DNA from: Membranipora membranacea
Taxonomy: Eukaryota; Bryozoa; Gymnolaemata; Cheilostomatida; Membraniporidae
Reading direction: 5' to 3'
NCBI GenBank assembly: GCA_914767715.1
Contig: OU612070.1
Span: 2,869,501 to 2,933,500 of the forward strand
Length of the DNA: 64,000 nt
Below, piece after piece: positions 47,001 through 62,000 of this stretch (its first letter is position 1; every line of letters begins with the position of its first letter). The translations under genes were made by a program, and so were the position numbers. The notes beneath the pieces were generated by a model, which was not told where the DNA came from, ran no database searches, and saw only the letters and a list, made by a program, of their open reading frames with translations.

Positions 47001-50000
47001 TTTCGTTAAAATAGAGCACTTCTCTTCTTGCTAGATAAAGTTGGCTTGTTATTTTTGTCATTCATACCTCCAATTAAAATGAACTTTGAATTTCTCTGTA
47101 TTTCAGCACCAAATCAGCCACAAGATGTTATATTTACTACGGTGAACTCTTCCTGCATACAGTTCAGTTGGACAGCTCCTATTGGTGGTGGCAACATTGT
47201 TTCCAGTTATATGGTAGGTGGCAACATTGTTACTAGTTATACACGGTAGATGGCAACAATGTTACTAGTTATACGGTAGGCGGCAACATTGTTACTAGTT
47301 ATACGGTAGGTGTGAATTTAAATTTTTGACACTATTACTTCTCAAACCACAGTCAACAGTCTCTGCTTGGAAAGCAAAATCATTGAATCCGTTATACTTG
47401 TTCTTTGACATTTTTGGCTCAGATGTAAGGGCTCGGAAGCTGTGCGCATTGTTGTATATCTCATAGTCGCTTTGTGTATCAAATTTTGGCGAAGATGCCA
47501 TACAGCTATTCATTATCACTGTCTTTTCAAGTATTCCTGTGAAGGTTACTCACCAATATCTGGTCTGAGTAATTCCATCTTCTCTCACACATCTTATGGA
47601 TACACCCCAGGGACAAACATCACATGCTCACTGCAAGCTGTGGCTGATGGAAACAGATCAAGTGACGCAATCAAACGCTCTGGTTACCTTCCCTGTTCAG
47701 GTTCGTCCAAAGGCTGACCATTTTACAATTAACATTATTATGTCAATTTTTATGTCTTTTTGAGCGGATATGGTTAGGACACATTTAAAATCAAAGAGTA
47801 GAAAACCTCAAGAGGTGTCCGGGGAGGGGGGATCGGTTGTTGAATTGGGAATTACTTGTTACTAGAAAAAGCCCCTTACAACCTATAATCTATCATCCCA
47901 TCATATGTCATGAGGGGTGGGGGGAACTCAAATGTCATGCTATGCCCTTGATTAAATTTGAGAATTTGCACTCCACAAAATTAAAGAAAACTACCTATTT
48001 CCACATTACTGATACATATTTGTGCAAAATTTGTTAGTCTTTGAAATTTTGCATGTTGATAGTTGGCATAGGCTGTGCAGCTGCTAGATGTAAATAACTC
48101 CTTGGGCTGATCAGAGCATTACCTACTTGACAATCATATTTAACCTATTCATAATTTTCGATAAACTTTTCTGTTAGTCTTGCCAGCATCTCTTATCAGC
48201 ACTAAATTAAATGAAACTATCAAAGATTATTTTCATGTTATAGAACCACTGATCAAAGAGATTACCACAGAATCTCTACCGATTGCTAAAGATAATGGTG
48301 AAATTGATTTTGAGACAACCGTCAACTGGGAGGTATGAGTTATTTTATTTGTAATTTCTAGCCATTCAGTGTTGTGATCCGGTTAATACTGTCAAACTTG
48401 TTCAGAGGAAGACAGTATGAAGTCTAGATTTTGTTATTTTTTTCCAGGATTTTGTAGAGGTACACCATTATCAACCAAAACGTAATGTCCCTATGGGCAA
48501 CCCAGGGAAAGTTAAAGCACTTAAGGTACTATATGTGTTTGGCACTTATCTAAATGCTCAAACTCTCCCCGGTTTGCTGGTTTTTGCGTTCCATTATTAA
48601 CTACAGGGTGAAGCACTGTTGGCTGATAGTTGTATGCCGTTTTTTGCAACCAGCATTCTGAATTGATACCTGATAGATTGTTTGCCATTCCTTGTTTCAA
48701 AATTGTGATAAGTTAACCTCTTACCATCCTGTGAGGAGGAAGTACTTAATATGGATAATTAAGATTAGAAGATTAGACGATAAGATAATTTCTATCAGGT
48801 TAAATATTTTCTCAGGGGTCAGGCTTCAGTGTTGACAGTTAATGGATGTGACGCTTTTCCTCATACAATACAGGCAGTACTGATGATAGAAACAAAAATC
48901 CTGTTGTGTTGTGCTCTCCACATGTGTCCTGTTTTTTTTATCTATGCTGACAAAATTTTTAACCCATTACCGATTCTCTTATCATTTATCTGTCATCTGT
49001 AGACAGATTGACTCCAGTGAAGTGCGGTCTTCCTTGTTTTATCTTTCAAACACCATGACAGGACAGGAGCTCTAAGTGTCCTCACATTTTCACACTTAAA
49101 TCCTAAGTTGTTCCTTCTTTAGATAAGGTCACATTCTGATGTAAGTGCTTTCCAATAAATGTTATCCAGATTTGTGTGTCATCTACCAAGGATAGTTTGT
49201 ACCATACATACTGTGAAACCTAAAATTGCTGTTTGAAGTCACATAACTAACAGTTCCCGACTTCCTGCTTGATCTTACTTGTCGTTTATCCACCCACAGT
49301 AACCACCATTAGATGTATGTAACCTTGACTCAATCCAGCCTAACTAAACCTCAACAGCAGATTCCAGCATGTTAAACCAGAACAGTTTATCGTTGCCATT
49401 GCTTTGTCTTGTTAAGAATTGCCATGAATTTGGAATCCTCACCTCATCATAATTATTAATGAGCTAATGGAAATGTGGAAATCCACCTGCGCTGTTAACA
49501 TACCAGTAATAGTTACCTGTCTAGCCACAAAAGTATATGTGTCTAAAAATAACCTACCCACTGATACAACCACTATTTGCCCTTAATCTGTTATGCTGAT
49601 GATTATTTCACCTCTTTGCTTGCCTATGTGAACTTTTAAGTTACCAGTTTTGTCTCTTATTAGGTGAGCAGTCATTGCAATGATGTCAACTATGATCTCA
49701 TGGTTAAGAACAGCGATGACGAAACTGTGTATCAAGAAGACAACTACACCAATACCAGTGTGATAATCGCTAACCAGACTGCATGCTCTATTTATACTCT
49801 CAGTCTCACTGCTACCAACAACGAAGGCTTTTCATCACAAGACACACATGAATGGACAACTCCAACTATAGGTACGATGATAAACAATATCCGAAATGTT
49901 CAATCAACTCGTGGTGATTTGTGGATTGCCATCTTTAAAATTGAAAACACATAAGTATATGCGATTTTTCATCCCACTCAGTCTTACTAAATATCATAGT

Positions 50001-53000
50001 GTTATTATATATAATAATATTATTTATGATAACCCTATTCTGTATGTACACAGACAATGGATACTATCATGATGATGTTTGGATGATAATTCAATAAAGA
50101 TTTAAAAAAATTCAGTAATGCTGAAGCCTGTCGAAGCCTGCTAAAGTCTGTGATGCTAACCTTTTATACCTGATAGACTTGTTTGTTTTTGAGTTGACAT
50201 GAATCAGTAGGTTATATACTGTCTGGTGTAACAGTTTAGGCCAACCAAAACAAATCACTCCTCAAGTGCCTTTCTAATTACTTTATCTATAACCTCAATG
50301 ACAGCTGACAGGCTGATTACAATTCCTAATGGTGTTAAATTTTGATGTTTTGATGATTTTGTGAATACAAATTCCTGGGCATCGTAGATCACTAAGAAAT
50401 CATTAATATCTATTCATCTAAACAATCTTGCATTTGTTTACATCATCATGGTATCCCACAATCCTAACCCTGAAAATTGTGATTCACGCTAATCATTCTA
50501 TCTTTGTTTTGATTTAGTGCCCAAGCAGCCGACCTCAGTAAATGTCACAGAGCACAATGCTACTTGTGTTAAAGTCAGCTGGACAAAATCTGGTGAAAAT
50601 GGATGTCCAATATCAAACTACACTGTGAGGCTTTTATAAACAACATCTCTCTGTGTGGATTTTATCCATTGCCACCGTCACATAGATACATGCACATCGT
50701 TGCATACACACATCAGGGACCCTCGACTAGTTTGCTTTGGATTAAGCTGTATTATCTTGTGTCAAACTGTACTAATGATGCCCCAACTGTATATAATTAC
50801 AGCACCCTACAACATATAATGAATGGAAATTTTTTCACCCAAAGAACTCATTTTTCTGAAGCTTTGTGTCAAGGGTCAGCTGTTTTAATAATGCAGTGCT
50901 GTTTTACTCATCGTAATTTCACTAACTACAACCTGGCCATGCCATGCCTCATTCCTATTCTCAACTTATCTCAATGCCACTAAAATTCTTTTTTCATAGT
51001 ATTCTATGCATGGTTATGTATTACTCAGTATGTGGAAGGTTTGTTTTGGGTACTTGTGATGTGATTGTGGCGCTTTAGTTTTTGCCTTTTAAGGTATAAG
51101 GGCCGAATGTCTAATTAAAGATTCTTGACCATGCTGTTCTCCAGCAGGTTGCTGTGTTGGCTTCTAGAAACTAAGACTTGTCTAACACGCATATCATTCC
51201 TTTTTAAACAACTGATATAGTTCAACTGCTCGAGCTCTGACGGTCATTTTGTCACGGATACTGAAACAGATCCGGCAGTAACGTCAGCTGACGATGTCTG
51301 CGAGTTTTATCCTGGCTCACTAGTAACATGTGTAGTGTATGCTACTAATATAGCTGGAGTTGGAGAAGCTAAACAGAATTTCAGCTGTATAGGTAGGTCG
51401 AGTCATATATTTGCAGGATTGTATAGGGGTTTGATTCTAATGACCGTCTTTTGGACAGTAGTTGTCCCTCCAAATGAAAAGGGAAGACGATAACGTGCTA
51501 ATCAGGACAGGAACTTGATTAATTTCTCCACTTTAAATCTTCCAGGATTCATAGATATTATTAAGCATAGAAGTAATTTTCTTAATTGATTGTTTTGATT
51601 ATTCTGACAGATCCTACAGCAGCAGTGATCAGTGATAATGTGACTGAAACTTCAGAGCCCATTGGTGATAAGGATAGAATCAAACTCAGATTTGACTGGG
51701 AGGTATGTACTCGGTGTAAATTTTGTTTGTGACTTCCGTAAAAGGTACACATTGTTTTATAACAATGATTATCAAATCATTACCATGTTATCAAAAAGCT
51801 GATTACTCACACCGGATGAAATATTGACATTTTTAATGGATCAGTTTCATCTGCATGCAGGAGTCAGAAGTAAACTGTTATGGCAATGTGACATATGAAG
51901 TCGCTGTGACAGACACAAGAAACGCCTCAGAAGTACGCAGTGGAAGTACAAAAGATCTGTTTATAGAGTTTAATGATCTAGACCCATACAGGTCTTATTC
52001 TATCAGAATCACAAGTAAAAATGATGGAGGCCATGAAGTAACAAGCGATTCGAAAAGCTACACAACCATGGAGCTAGGTAATTTCCTTTTCAATTATACA
52101 AATGCTGAACTTCATAGCTCTTCTAACCAGGAGCAAAATGTTACACACTTGTTTGCAATCAGAGCTCCATACTACTGCTTTGGCTCCAAGACAACAATAT
52201 TATGGTACCAGATCTTTTACTAGTTACCTCACAGTGAACAGAAAGTTCCTTATTATGTTTGTTGATTACTTTGCAAAGGTTGTGGTGCTTTCATGGTGTT
52301 GTGTTCTTATCTGTGTTTCAGGTCAAGCTTTTAATTTTGTTTCAGGTCATGAATAGCTCTGTAAATTTGAATTATTCAGGTGAAAAAAAAACATATTTGA
52401 CATGAAGTCTAGATGGTAATGATTAATCTGAGGTTGACTATTTAAGTGACTGGCAGACATCGACAGCCTGAACCACTGGCTGACTAACCAGCTGAGCCAT
52501 TGGCCGATTGGCTGACTGTTTGACTGATAAACTTATTGACATTACCAAAAAAGCAAAATATATATAAATATAACAATTATAGTATTTATATACATTTATC
52601 ATGTATTATGTATGTAATGTATAGTTTAGGATTCAAACATGACTTAATCTTACCTGTTACAGCCCCTTACGACAAGCCAAGAAATTTCACAGTAGAGGCT
52701 AAGGATTCCTCTTGTGTAGATCTGCAGTGGAAAGTTCCTGAGTATCCTAATGGGGAAATACAAAATTACACAGTGAGTTTGATTGAAGAAACTATACTAT
52801 GTAGATGTGGCCAATGACGGCCTTGCTGTTTGACTGTTGAGCATTACCTTCGCCTTTGATAACTCATGATATTATACTGTAAAGAACCGCTCATTTCATT
52901 TGCATAATCATAATATGTGTTAAAATGTGTTTTGTTTATGCATCAGATTGATTGTATGAGTATGAAAGGCGACCAATCTACTCACACTGATGGTAATGCA

Positions 53001-56000
53001 ACCTCTACTCAACTTTGTGAGTTTTACCCTGGATCTGAAGTGTCATGTGATATCGTAGCGTGCACCTCAGCAGGCCGTAGTCCAACAGCAACAGGTCAAG
53101 CCAATCTGTCGTGTACCGGTAAGTGTATCATAGGAACAACAGTCCACATACTCACAATTCCACCATAATCAAAATTTACCGGGAGATATTCAAACCTGAA
53201 TCCTGTATCAGTACATTTTTGGCACAAATATATAGTTATTTTCTTTTTGAGTATTGAATATCAGTTTATGATTGTATGGAACTTGATCAATTATACAACA
53301 TAGTACTGTATTTATATTTCCAAATACACTGTGTATGCTGAACGGTAAATGTGAATATAATAGCATATAACAGCAAAATGTTGCTCGTACATATTACAGA
53401 TCCTGGAACGCCAGAGATTCTGAATGTGACAGAAACCATAGAGGTCATTGGTGGCAAGGAGAGGATAAAGCTGAAGTTTGAATGGATGGTAAGTGATGAT
53501 ATTGTGTCAACAAAACTTTCACATAAATGTAGAAGATTTAAATCTACTGCACTTCAAAACTTGTTGTGCAAATTTAGATCAAATGTAATTCAATTTGCAA
53601 TATGGGTCCCTGCCGCCTTCTAACCATATTGCCAGAGTATAATTGACTGTGACTGTGTTTGTGACTTACAGGCCAATGAAACCAACTGCCATGGCACAAC
53701 AACATACCATGTGTCCCTCACAGATATGATCGACATGTCGGTGGTCCAAACAGATTCTACGGAAGATCTATTTTATGAATTTGATGACCTTGACCCTTTT
53801 ACAAATTACTCGTTTGTGGTGATTGCCAGCAATGATGAAGGATTTAACTCGACAGCTAGTCAGCCAGAGGAGCATCAAACACAAACAATAGGTAAGTTAA
53901 ACTATATTGTGATAACTCTAAATCAAATTCTAAAGATGGTCAAATCTTTGGATGATGTTGAAATATTCAGGCACTTAGAACTGCCTGTGAGTCACCACAT
54001 CCACACTGACGATTCCTTGTTTATAAACAATGAGTGTTAAATCATAAAACCAAAAGACTTGAGGTTCAGGTGTCTCAACAGTGACAGAGGGTCGACTAAT
54101 AAAGGATCTGCTAGTCAGTGAACTGCAGTGAGATACAACTCATGACCTCAGGTGTATGCTCACAGAAAATCAGACAGTCTTTCTGGCGAATCCGTCTCCT
54201 AAATCTGGATATTTCTGCGATCATATAAGTACTTGTTCTGATTTTTGATTACTATGGGCAATTTCCCTCAGTTCAAAGTTTAATTTCTTAAAAGGAAATT
54301 CTGCTATTAGATGTGGAAATTTATACCTAATCACATTGTACTTTTAGCTCCATACGATGCCCCAGTATTGAATGTGTCAAGCACAAATGCTACCTGTGTT
54401 AACTTAACATGGCAAGAACCAGCACACCCAAATGGTATTTTAGAGCATTACCAGGTAAGAAACATTTTATTTCATATACCTCAGATGTTTGAATTATACT
54501 ACTGATCTAATACATGACAGCAAAGTTCATGAAAGTTAGAATAGTGATCTGCTTCTTTGTATTATTGTAAACAACAAAATTAGAAAAATGCACAGATTTA
54601 CAAACCTATTGCAGACTGATGGAGTGGAAACTTATAAAATTTGTATAAAAAAGCCAACTCTGATATATATGTATATATATATATATATATGTATACTTAG
54701 ATACCATGTGATGTGCTATTCGTTGATTTTCTGCCTTTCAGTTCAACTGTACAAATGGAACAGATATTGTGACTGATACTTCTGACTTGATGGAAGGTAC
54801 ACTGTGCGAAATTTACCCGGGGTCTGATGTCTTCTGTACAATAAGAGCTGAGAACTCTGCCGGCTATAGTCCAATAGGATCTGCAAACACCACACTGCCA
54901 TGTCGAGGTTAGTTTCCTTCAATCTTTATCTCACTCAATATTTGATCTGCTTGCCTTGTTAGAATCAGAATGCCAAGCCAAAATTCATTCAGGACCGTAA
55001 TAATTCTTTTGTTTTTGGTATACGTTTAAGTCATGAGAGAAAATACTGGTGATGCCTATTTCATAGCTTCCAGATCTCACTTTCAGATCCTGGCATTCCT
55101 GTCATCAACCCAAAGATAACAGAAGTAGTGGATGATTCCACTGGCCGTGAGAGGATAAATCTTACTTTTACTTGGAATGTAAGTGACCTTAAGCTTATTC
55201 GCTGGTTAATACACGTCCAAGATAATAAATCAATAAATGATTTATAGGCATATATTGAAGGAGAGGCACTCAATAAAACCTGGGCGTGATCTAACCTGCT
55301 TGAGTTAATTTTGTACCCCTTAATAAAAGCACGCCTAACAAGTGGCTAACAGATTTAATTCTAGGCGTCAAGGTTATGATAACAGGACAGCAGCAAAGAA
55401 GTCAAGGTCACCAGCCATTACTGAAAAAAAAAACATCATTCTGCTTGCAGCATAGCCTTGTGACATAGTCTATCTCTGCAGCACAGCAGTGGTGGCGCTG
55501 CCTTCCATCAAGAAAGGCAACTCCCAGGGTTCAAGGTTATGAGATATCAAAACCAGTGTTCCATTTAGGCCCAAATATTTCCAAATTATGGGTTTCCATT
55601 GTTTTCCCAATTTTGGTACTCAGACTAGGTGAATTAGTTCAAGCCCTATGCTGCAGAGATGAACGTATGCCTCAACAGTTCGCACATGCGCAGACTGAAC
55701 AAACATGGTAAAATTGTGACTAATGTGTTTATTCGAATCGCTGTTGTAAATCTGTTTTCATCACACTTGGTCGCCTCTATTATTGGCTAAAAATAATTTT
55801 AGTTCCATTTCATTCGCCTGAATGCACGCCTAGTAAATAATGTGGTCGCCTTGACAACAGACGTCTATTGGCAGGCGAAAAGCTTCTTATTACAAAGCTC
55901 ATATCTAAAGACCAAAAAAACTAATCACAACTGCAGATATTTACTGACTTTCTACCACCATGTACTATTTTGCTGTCAAGCATAGATAAAGAGTTGTCAC

Positions 56001-59000
56001 CATTAGACATCAAAGCATATAATATATTATCACGCCTAGAAAATTACATGCTGCAGAACGTTATCGAGATAAAACTTAAATGTGATGGTACTGCTTGACA
56101 GCAGTGGTACTGAGTGTATATTCATTCCACCATTGGTTCAATATTTTGATTGTAGTTGCGTTCTTTCTGCACCAAAAATATTTTTTAAACCAAGTCATAT
56201 TTTTTGTTATCAAATAGTTTTATAATTTGTATCCTTCAATTAAGGTGTGTTAAATCTCCTCACGTCATCATCTTTCACGGCGAATAAGCCTTATAGCCTT
56301 ACAGATAAGTCACACAGATAGCTGAATGCATGTAGTCTCTTTCAACTCAACCCGCATTCCTAGCAGAAATAAGGGATGTTATAATAGTTGCAATATTACC
56401 AGTGGTTCTGGCAGCGGGTTAATACTGCTTTGTTTCACTATTCTTAGGCTGTAGATCCACGGTGCTTTGGTGTTCCAAGATATGAAGTCGTCTTCAACAA
56501 AACAAGTGACGACGCCATGAGTAAACATATAAACCAAACCTCAACTAGTATAACCATATCAGACTTGGACGCCACCACTGAGTACAGTATACAAATAACA
56601 GCCATCAATGAGGAGGGATTCCGAGCTGACAGTGAGATGAAGAATTATACAACAAGAGAACTAGGTTAGAAACTTGTTGAACAAAAAATTATCGAATCTT
56701 GTTTTGAGATACATGAATCGAGAGGACAGGATGACCGCCCATTACCAGTTTACCACACGGCTGATTGGCTCAAACCTGATTTGCAAGTTTGTTTAGTTCT
56801 TCTGGCTATATATGGAATTTTTACTTTGCAAAGCCCTCTGAAATTTGAATAGTATGGCTGAAGGAACTTTAATTAAGGTGCATAAACATAGTAGTGGCAT
56901 GACTTTGGGGTGGTTGATGATTTGAATGCAACTAGCATAAACATAAAACTCGTCCTAAAAAAAGGATATACAAAATGATCTACATGTGTATTTTAATATC
57001 ACATGTACACAAGTAGCTAAGAGAGTAAATTGTCTCCAGAACTTGCACTTTTTCTAACAATGACGTAGTAATTTCAAAAGTCTTCGCACTTTATCTCTTT
57101 CATATTAATCTTTGTTTTCAGCTCCTTATGATGGACCAGCCTCCCTGGACATTACAGTGATGAATAATAGCTGTATCAATCTTCTGTGGACACCGCCAAC
57201 ACAACCTAATGGTGAAATAACAAATTACACAGTAAGTGGGTCCACAGTAGCAGGTCTTCTTTATTAGGGATTTCCATGACGAAAGGCTTATGATTTATAC
57301 AATTATTGTTATTTATATTGGTGGTAGACTCTCTGGGAACACATTACATTAGTTTCAAAATCTGAGGTTTTATTTTTTTTCACTGCTGCTGGTGGTTAAA
57401 ATCCAAAACAATGGATAGTTTTATCAGAGACAATACATCACCAAGTCTACAAAAGGCGATGATATAGATGCTAGGACTGTCGAAAGATATGTCCAATATG
57501 AATACTTCATGTTCGTAAAATAAGAATAATGACACAAGAATACTGAAACAGGTTTTTTACATCTTTCAAATTTATCACTATCGCTACAAATTCGAATTTT
57601 GATTTGTAGGATGAGAAGATTTGTCACACCAACATCATAATATCAAACTAATTATTTTTGTTCACTCTTGTAGCATTATTGTAACTCGAGTGAGAAGAAT
57701 CTTATCAGAGAAGGCGTAATCGAGGATACAACAGTTTCAGTCTGTGATTTCAAACCTGGATTCCCTGTTGATTGTAATGTGTGGGCAAATACATCAGCTG
57801 GTCAGGGACCATCTACCTTCAATCAAACTCAACTGCCATGTTTAGGTGAGTTTAACTGCATATACCACAATGAGTGAACAATGGTCAGGGTTGGTAGTTT
57901 CCCTCTAGTTGGTTTTGACAACATATCCTGGTGCTTTGTCAGATTTTGAAAGTTCTCTCATTTTTCAGTGCCTGATGAACCAGTAAAAACTACCAATGTA
58001 ACAGAAGAGGACTATCTTGAGGTGGATAGAAAGAGGATAAAGCTTACGTTTGAATGGATGGTAGGTTCTCAGTTTGCTCATCACGGGGAAATAATGATAT
58101 TCTGGGTTCGACGTATACAAATGCCGGGATTATTAGGTTGTAATGTATTTATTGTAATGTAAGTATTGGGTTTAAAAACAGTCCACCACAACCAAAGCTC
58201 TCTTAATTGTTGTAACAGTATGATAAGCAGTTCCAGGCTGATTGAGCACTACTCTGATCTGCTCTGATCATCCGATACTAGAGTGATTCGTTATTACTGT
58301 ATATATATAATTTTAGGTCAGAAAACATTAAATTTTGTCTTTGTTTTGTTTTTATATTCAGTTCTAATCATCATTCTATAATTCCCAATGTTCCATGAGA
58401 AAACACCGGCTGTCATGCTGTGTTCCCATTAGATCTGTACAAGAACTTTGTAGCATTTATTCTCATTTGTAGGCTAAAGACCATAAGTGTTTCGGTGATC
58501 CTCAGTATGAGGTTAAATTTACGAGAACGAATGACAGCAAAATAATTTACTTTGAAAATGTTACAACGACAAATGTAACCATATCAAAGTTGGATGCGAT
58601 CACTGAATACAGTATAGAGATAACTACCATCAATGATGAGGAGCTGCGGTCATCCAGTCTGGTACAACAATATACGACAAAAGAGTTAGGTTAGAACTTT
58701 CATAATTTGATAGTAGAGTAGAGTGCTCAGTAGGAGAGGGAGGTAGCTTACTTGGTTAAAGCGCCTGCCTTCTAACACCCATATGTTGAAGTTCCTCGGT
58801 TCAGTTTGTGTTTCTGTTTACTGAGTACTTGCCTTTATAAGTACGCAAGGTGTGATCTGACCTGCATACAAACTGAGAGCAACTTGGCCCAGAATATGGC
58901 GGCCATGCATTCAAGGCAAGCCACCTTTCTTTCCCAATCTTGGGACTGAGAAGTAACTTGTGATTTTAACAATCATTCAACCAAAACAGATAATGATTCT

Positions 59001-62000
59001 CATTATAAACATTTAATCATCTCAATAGCATTGTTTGTCTGATGATGCATAACTTTCTCTGGGTTTAGCTCCGTATGATGGACCAGCTTCACTTGACATC
59101 ACTGTCCATAATGATACATGTTTGCATCTGGAATGGACAGAGCCAAAAGAACCTAACGGCAAAATAACCAACTACACTGTAAGTTGAAAAATTCTACATT
59201 ATAAAAGATCTGAGATAGCTACCGTATTGACAAAAAGCTAGTGGTCTCACATACAGCATTTCAAGGTATGAAAGGCAGAAGATGATTGATCTATTAGCCC
59301 CAGAAGTTATGAGTAAAACATTACGGAGAGAAGCATGCTGGTACTCCGATAGTTTCTTTCATTTTTTTGTAGTACTCATGTAACTCTACTGAGGAAGATA
59401 TCACCAGAAAAGGTGAAACCGAGGATAAAACAGCTTCAGTCTGCGATTTTGAACCTGGATTCCCTGTTGATTGTTTTGTGTGGGCAAATACAACAGCAGG
59501 TCAGGGACCGCCAACAAACAAACAGACACAACTGCCATGTTTAGGTGAGGTTCTGTAACTAATTTGCTTCAAATGAAAAATCCGACAGAGTTTCGTTTTA
59601 TGAAGTTGGTCAAAATCATCTCTGTTGAAACACAGATCTCTTGGCAATATCGCACAAAAAGTTATTCTACATTCCAAAAGGCCAAGATATGATCGTTTTC
59701 ATTTACAGAACCTGATGTCCCCGAGTTTATTGATGATGTACTTGAAGAAGATTATAACAGTGATGTGAAAAATCAAACTAGAATACAGCTTTCATTCAAA
59801 TGGATGGTAAGTGGTCTACTTCATGTATCAAAGCTCACATGAGAGATCTACTTTCTGGTACTAAGTCAAATCTGACCTCACTACCCAGTACCGGACATAT
59901 ATCCATGACTGGTGCCAATAAAATGATGGCAAGCCAAAAGATACCTCAGTTTTTCGTTTCTCTTCTATTTAAGCTTGAGTATGTATGTATAGTTCTCAGG
60001 ATGTATATATATAAATGTTTATTTTTCTACATCATCATAATTAGGCAACTCAAAGGAATTGTTTTGGTGAAACGAACTACACAATCAAACTCATTGACAC
60101 GCTAATGGGAACAGAATTGAGCAAACTAGAAACACAGAACCTGAATACTACTTTCCATGATCTGGATGCTGTGACCAACTATACAATACAAATAGTGGCC
60201 ACTAATGAGGAGGGAAAACACTCCACCAGTGAAGATTTAACATACCTGACCAAGGAACTCGGTGAGATGTTTTCTGTATCATCTCTAGGTTATCATTAAG
60301 CTCATCACTGTTGCAAATTAAGTAGTTGACATGACATGAGTATATTGGCAGACAGCAGTTTGCTTGTCAAAAAAGACTGCGAATATAATTGCACATATTT
60401 TGAGCATATACAATTTTTTCTGACCAGGTGTTTTTAAAAGTATGGTAGACTGACAAGATACGAAAGAAAGCATATCACTTAGAGGGTGATAGATATTGCT
60501 TGTTTGAATTCTGCCAAGAGTAGCAAAACTCTTTTTTTTTGTACCAACCCACAACCCCCCCCCCCCCTCCTCCCAACACACTCGCACAAATATTCATTAT
60601 GTTCAAGTTGTAAAATCTACATCTCTTTTCCAATTTCAGCCCCATATGATGGACCTCAGTCATTCAAGATAGATTCATCAAACTCAATTTGTTTGAATTT
60701 GTCATGGAATATTCCTATTTACCCGAATGGAGATATAAAAAATTACTCGGTATGTATAGGAAAGTGAAATTAAATATTTCCTCAGAGTTAAAAACAATAA
60801 ACCAAGATGCACGATGAAATAGTGCAACAGCATTATGTGTCCTGAAATATGTTTGGATGTTTTGGCTTGCACTACTTCTAGCATGACGCTAATCCATTAT
60901 ACGAACTTCAAAGTCCACAGCGACTTTGAGACAGTAAAGCTAAGGACTATGCTACTAAGCTATTACCACCAAAGAGCTACAGCGGAATAACGCCCCTGTT
61001 ACTCCTGGCTATTATCCTCAGCAATATCTTTTAGTAGTTGATGTTCTATCTAAAAACCATAAAGTATGACACCATTGATGTCTGGCCGAAAAATAAGGAC
61101 TGGTCATTTTGTCAGCTGCAATAATGAATATATGAGTCGTAAAATTTATAAATCTTATTTGAAAATTAGATATCTGGCCCTATTATTTGAAATTGTAGCT
61201 TAAAAAAGTTTTGATCATATGTCATGAATGACCAATAAGGCTCATATTTCACTGTGTAGTGAGCGATAATGGTGTATTATACTAAGGAGATTTTCATCTT
61301 TCATCAATAGACCCACCATTGCTTGCATAAATTCAATTTGTAGCGTGCCATAGCATCATTGGAGAAGGCGTTCTGATGACACAAATCTACCGTTCAGAAC
61401 TCAGAATTCAATAACTTGAGTTCTCTGTATATTTTATGTATAATAAACTATATTAACAAAGGGATTCACAGTTTCATACAACTTGCCTGAAACAGAAACA
61501 AACTCCTGAAACAGAAACAAAACTATATCATGTTTAAACTAATCCAACCACATTTTTTTATGTAGTACTCTTGCAGTCAAGAAACTGACAAGAATGGTAC
61601 GATTTCACTCAGCAATACCACAGATCTTACCAACATGAAGGAGTGTGGCTTTGAGCCTGGGTTCAACGTGAGCTGCTCTATCTTTGCCTCAAACAATGAA
61701 GGAAACAGTCCATACTCATCTTCAACCTACCTGTTGCCATGTATACGTGAGTTGCTATGGTCTCAACATTGAAACCAAGCCTCAGCTATTATTGAAAATA
61801 AAGTTACAATTACAATTACAATTATGAATACTATCAACCCATTCTGTGACCGTTGACATGACTAAGAATTGTGTTGGGCCGACTAAACATCCTTAGATCC
61901 TAAATCTGGTCCTTGGCTCTTTAACTGATAGAAAAATAACTCACCACTTCTTCCAACTTTTTATTTTTATGAGAGTTTTTGTCTAAGGTTTGATATGAGT

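Noticed and set aside
61804-61824. Short direct repeats (TTACAA)n as a regulatory array or CRISPR-like repeat
   Set aside because: A simple microsatellite without spacers. The (AACAAT)n tract at 34971 is the same kind of sequence.
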